Assembly: GCA_025450855.1 (NCBI GenBank)
Contig: JANWLL010000023.1
Span: 1-42,369, forward strand
DNA length: 42,369 nucleotides
Direction: 5' to 3'
Origin: Vulcanimicrobiia bacterium
GTDB lineage: Bacteria; Vulcanimicrobiota; Vulcanimicrobiia; Eremiobacterales; Eremiobacteraceae
The translations under genes were made by a program, and so were the position numbers. Below are positions 39,615 to 42,369 of this stretch, piece by piece; within the stretch, counting starts at the first letter, position 1; each line of letters starts with the position of its first letter. The notes under the pieces are model-generated. The model had not been told where the DNA came from, did not search any database, and saw nothing but the letters and a program-made list of their open reading frames with translations.

Positions 39615-40456
39615 TGCCGACCACCATCCAGACGTTCGCCGAGAAGAAACGACGCGGCGAGAAGCTCGCTGTCATCACAGCGTACGACGCGCTGACCGCG
39701 GCGATGGTCCACGCTGCCGGCATCGACGCGATCCTCGTCGGCGATTCCGCGGCGATGGTCTTCGCGGGCTACGAGTCGACCCTCCCGATCACGATGGACG
39801 AGATGCTTTATCACACGCGCTGCGTCGTCCGCGGTGCGAAAGGCGCGTTCGTCATCGGTGACATGCCGTTCATGTCGTATCAAGCCGGACACGACGACGC
39901 GGTCAGCAATGCCGGCCGTTTCCTCAAAGAGGGCGGCGCGAACGCCGTCAAGATCGAGGGTGACGATCCAGCGCTCGTCGCGCGGCTCGTCCACGCCGGC
40001 ATCCCGGTCATGGGTCACCTCGGCCTCACCCCCCAATCGGTCAACGCGTTCGGGGGATTCCGCGCGCAGGGCAAAACCGAGGCATCCGCCGCCGCGATCC
40101 TCAAAAGCGCGATCGCGCTCGACCAGGCCGGCTGCTTCTCGATCGTATTGGAATGCGTGCCGTCGCCGCTCGCGGCCGAGATCTCTCGCAGCATCGGCGC
40201 GGCGACGATCGGCATCGGCGCCGGTCCGGACTGCGATGGGCAGGTGAGCGTGATCAACGACGTGCTCGGGCTTTCGACCGGCTATCTGCCGCGCCACGCG
40301 AAGCGCTATGCCTCGTTCTACGACGACGGCTTGTCGGCGGTGCGCTCGCACATCGACGAGATCCGCTCGCACGCGTTCCCGGCGCCCGAGCATGAAGTCG
40401 GGGCGCACGCTCCGCAGCGCTCGAAACCGGCCAGCGAGAGCTCTCCCGCTTCCTGA
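39614..40456 (+). CDS. panB: 3-methyl-2-oxobutanoate hydroxymethyltransferase
   Basis: Ketopantoate hydroxymethyltransferase, 280 aa, first step of pantothenate synthesis. Seen: LAVITAYDALTAAMVHAAGID, the metal/substrate loop VGDSAAMVFAGYESTLPITMDEML, VIGDMPFMSYQA, NAVKIEGDD, MGHLGLTPQSVNAFGGF and TIGIGAGPDCDGQVSVINDVLGL. The C-terminal tail of about 20 residues is charged and poorly conserved. The ATG overlaps the FHA stop; panC follows after 4 bases. Confidence 0.95.
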   Translation: MPTTIQTFAEKKRRGEKLAVITAYDALTAAMVHAAGIDAILVGDSAAMVFAGYESTLPITMDEMLYHTRCVVRGAKGAFVIGDMPFMSYQAGHDDAVSNAGRFLKEGGANAVKIEGDDPALVARLVHAGIPVMGHLGLTPQSVNAFGGFRAQGKTEASAAAILKSAIALDQAGCFSIVLECVPSPLAAEISRSIGAATIGIGAGPDCDGQVSVINDVLGLSTGYLPRHAKRYASFYDDGLSAVRSHIDEIRSHAFPAPEHEVGAHAPQRSKPASESSPAS

Positions 40457-40460
40457 CGAA

Positions 40461-41297
40461 ATGCGCATCTGCCGTACCGCGGCCGAACTGCGCGCCGTGC
40501 GCAGCTCGTTGGAATCGCCTGTCGCACTCGTGCCGACCATGGGTGCGCTCCACGCCGGGCACGAGTCATTGCTCAAAAACGCGCGCGATGGGAACGCGAC
40601 CGTCGTCGCCTCGATCTTCGTCAACCCGCTCCAGTTCGGACCGAACGAAGATCTGGCGCAATATCCGCTTACGCCCGACGATGACATGGCGCTGCTCGAG
40701 CGTTTGTCGTGCGACGTGCTCTTCGCACCGACCGTCGCTGAGATGTATCCCGCGGGCTCGCAGACGCGCGTGCAGCCCGGCGAAGTCGCGGCGCACCTCG
40801 AAGGCGAGCGCCGCCCTGGGCATTTCGCCGGAGTCGCGACGGTCGTGCTGAAGCTGTTCTCACTCGTCACGCCCGATCGCGCGTACTTCGGCGAGAAGGA
40901 CGCGCAGCAGCTCGCCGTCGTGCGCCGGATGGTGCGCGACTTCGATCTTCCGGTCGACATCGTCGGTTGTCCGACCGTGCGCGAAAGCGACGGTCTTGCG
41001 ATCTCGTCGCGCAACCGGCGGCTGAGCGACGCGCAGCGCCGCGACGCAGTCGGTCTCTCGCGTGCGCTGCGACTCATCGTCGAAGCGCTCGAGCGCGGGG
41101 CTACGGACGTCGGCGCCGTCTTGCGCGCGGCCTCGGCGGAACTCGGTGCGTTGCAGCAGGACTATCTCGCCGTCGTCGATCCAGCGGATTTCGTGCCGCT
41201 CGACACGGTGCCGCGTAAAGCCGACCTGCTCGCGGTCGGCGCTGCCTTTTGCGGAACGACGCGACTCATAGACAATATGAAGCTCTGCTCGGCATAG
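40461..41297 (+). CDS. panC: Pantothenate synthetase
   Basis: ATP-dependent ligase joining pantoate and beta-alanine, 278 aa. The nucleotidyltransferase HxGH motif is His 31-Ala-Gly-His 34 (MGALHAGHESLL); SIFVNPLQFGPNEDLAQYP, PGHFAGVATVVLKLF, YFGEKDAQQLAVVRRMV and the KMSKS-like AISSRNRRLS are all present. The ATG at 40461 lies 4 bases behind panB and gives the normal N-terminus; upstream in-frame codons are inside panB. No panD is in the window. Confidence 0.95.
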   Translation: MRICRTAAELRAVRSSLESPVALVPTMGALHAGHESLLKNARDGNATVVASIFVNPLQFGPNEDLAQYPLTPDDDMALLERLSCDVLFAPTVAEMYPAGSQTRVQPGEVAAHLEGERRPGHFAGVATVVLKLFSLVTPDRAYFGEKDAQQLAVVRRMVRDFDLPVDIVGCPTVRESDGLAISSRNRRLSDAQRRDAVGLSRALRLIVEALERGATDVGAVLRAASAELGALQQDYLAVVDPADFVPLDTVPRKADLLAVGAAFCGTTRLIDNMKLCSA

Positions 41298-41335
41298 GAC
41301 GAGCAAGCGGCGCCGACAAACAAGGTATCTCCACT

Positions 41336-42369
41336 ATGAGCGACTTCGACCGGCCTTCCACCTTCGCGGGCCGCACGATCCTCGTCGGCGTATGCGGCGG
41401 CATCGCCGCATACAAATGCGCGGGCGTCGTCAGCAAGCTGCGTCAAGCCGGCGCCGACGTCCACGTCATCATGACGGCCGCGGCGCAGCGCTTCGTCACG
41501 CCGCTCACGTTCCAGGCGCTCTCGGGCAACGACGTCCACACCGAGATGTTCGACGCCGGTACGACTTGGCAAGTGGCGCACATCTCGCTCGTCCGCAAAT
41601 CGTCGCTCTTCCTCATAGTCAACGCGACGGCGAACACGCTCGCGAAGCTCGCCCACGGCATCGCCGACGATCTCTTGTCGACGTGCGCGCTCGCGACGCG
41701 CAACCCGGTGCTCGTCGCGGCCGCGATGAACACGGCGATGTACGAGGCAGAACCGACGCAGCGCAACATCGATACGCTGCAAAGTCGCGGCTACGAGTTC
41801 GTCTCGCCTGGATCGGGTTTCTTGGCATGCGGCGAGATCGGCGAAGGCCGGCTTGCCGAGGAAGACGAGATCGTCGAAGCCGCCGGAGTCGTGCTCGCGC
41901 GAAGCGCGTCGATGTCCGGCGACGTCGTCGTCGTCACCGCAGGACCGACGCGCGAATTCGCCGACCCCGCACGCTTCTTGTCGAATCCGTCGACGGGCAA
42001 GATGGGCTACGCGATCGCGAGCGAAGCGCGCGCGCGCGGCGCCCGCGTGACGGTGATCAGCGGGCCGACGCAGCTGCGCGCGCCCGCGGGCGTCGACGTC
42101 GTCCACGTGACGACGGCACGCGAGATGCACGCCGCAGTGCTCGAGCACATCGGCGGTGCGACGCTCTTCGTCGGCGCTGCCGCGGTCGCTGATTTCCGTC
42201 CGGCGGTCGTCGCTGCGGGCAAAGTGAAGAAGGACTCGGCCGAGCTCGCGCTCGAGCTCACCCGAAATCCCGACATCATCGCCGACGTCGCCGCGCATCG
42301 GCCGTCCGGCTGCTTCATCGTCGGGTTCGCCGCCGAGACAGACGGCATCGAAAAGGCCGGCCGTGAGAA
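41336..42369 (+). CDS. coaBC: CoaBC bifunctional PPC synthetase / decarboxylase, cut by window end
   Basis: The frame stays open to the end of the window (344 codons read), so the C-terminus is missing. The N-terminal flavin-dependent CoaC part shows ILVGVCGGIAAYKCAGVVSKL, the region VAHISLVRKSSLFLIVNATANTLAKLAHGIADDLL (His expected for catalysis in the first segment) and AAMNTAMYEAE. The CoaB part begins near residue 200 with VVVVTAGPTREFADPARF, NPSTGKMGYAIA and VGAAAVADFRP. An AAGGTATC site lies just before the ATG. It completes panB-panC-coaBC, converting ketoisovalerate through pantothenate toward 4'-phosphopantetheine. Confidence 0.93.
   Translation, partial: MSDFDRPSTFAGRTILVGVCGGIAAYKCAGVVSKLRQAGADVHVIMTAAAQRFVTPLTFQALSGNDVHTEMFDAGTTWQVAHISLVRKSSLFLIVNATANTLAKLAHGIADDLLSTCALATRNPVLVAAAMNTAMYEAEPTQRNIDTLQSRGYEFVSPGSGFLACGEIGEGRLAEEDEIVEAAGVVLARSASMSGDVVVVTAGPTREFADPARFLSNPSTGKMGYAIASEARARGARVTVISGPTQLRAPAGVDVVHVTTAREMHAAVLEHIGGATLFVGAAAVADFRPAVVAAGKVKKDSAELALELTRNPDIIADVAAHRPSGCFIVGFAAETDGIEKAGRE

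Overview
The window is a 42.4-kb, GC-rich stretch of a bacterial chromosome. It is gene-dense and almost entirely housekeeping, with short gaps, many 4-base stop/start overlaps (GTGA, ATGA, TTGA) and frequent GTG or TTG starts. I see no prophage, transposase, CRISPR array, rRNA or tRNA. A TolC-type outer-membrane channel points to a diderm. The LexA recognition helix and its DNA boxes are of the Bacillus/Gram-positive type. Together with GC-rich coding and a menaquinone-type gene set, this suggests a diderm of the Terrabacteria side, for example Candidatus Eremiobacterota (WPS-2) or a relative. That placement is inference; nothing in the window is a taxonomic marker I can score.

Layout. 1-4.8 kb: sulfotransferase, DUF5069 protein, then rsmI-metG-tatD. 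4.8-7.6 kb, minus strand: an ABC-2 exporter pair and a phospholipase-D-like protein. 7.6-12.8 kb, plus strand: ubiE/menG, polyprenyl diphosphate synthase, tatA, tatC, ccs1 (resB) and ccsA (resC), i.e. quinone tail and ring methylation, Tat export and system II cytochrome c maturation. 12.8-13.1 kb: a convergent intergenic space holding two divergent copies of one structured element. 13.1-14.8 kb, minus: ArnT/PMT-like glycosyltransferase. 14.8-21.5 kb, plus: hemC-hemB-mobA-hemL-rex-hemA-hemD, a C5-pathway tetrapyrrole cluster with a redox-sensing repressor inside. 21.7-26.1 kb: a methyltransferase, then on the minus strand ubiD-ubiA-substrate-binding protein. 26.3-30.6 kb: a small secreted protein, a low-complexity surface protein, a STAS protein, a TolC-like protein and a secreted protein. 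30.8-33.3 kb, minus: rpsO-pnp. 33.5-34.6 kb: a divergent SOS pair, a YneA-like LysM protein and lexA, with two Cheo-type boxes between them. 34.7-38.0 kb: class I amidotransferase-like peptidase, an orphan PTS EIIC-like protein and a YnbB-like PLP enzyme. 38.0-42.4 kb: small proteins, PilZ, FHA, then panB-panC-coaBC (cut by the window end), i.e. pantothenate to CoA.

How the genes fit together: much of the window supports a respiratory membrane (heme, cytochrome c maturation, menaquinone-type quinone, Tat), with Rex as a plausible NADH/NAD+ sensor over heme synthesis. The less ordinary parts are: (i) the pair of related, covarying structured elements at 12813-12936 and 12966-13083; (ii) a directional family of short palindromes scattered at gene 3' ends, one of which supplies a stop codon; (iii) the SOS-controlled YneA-like division inhibitor next to lexA in an apparent diderm; (iv) an EIIC-like gene whose homologous N-terminus lies upstream of any usual start codon.
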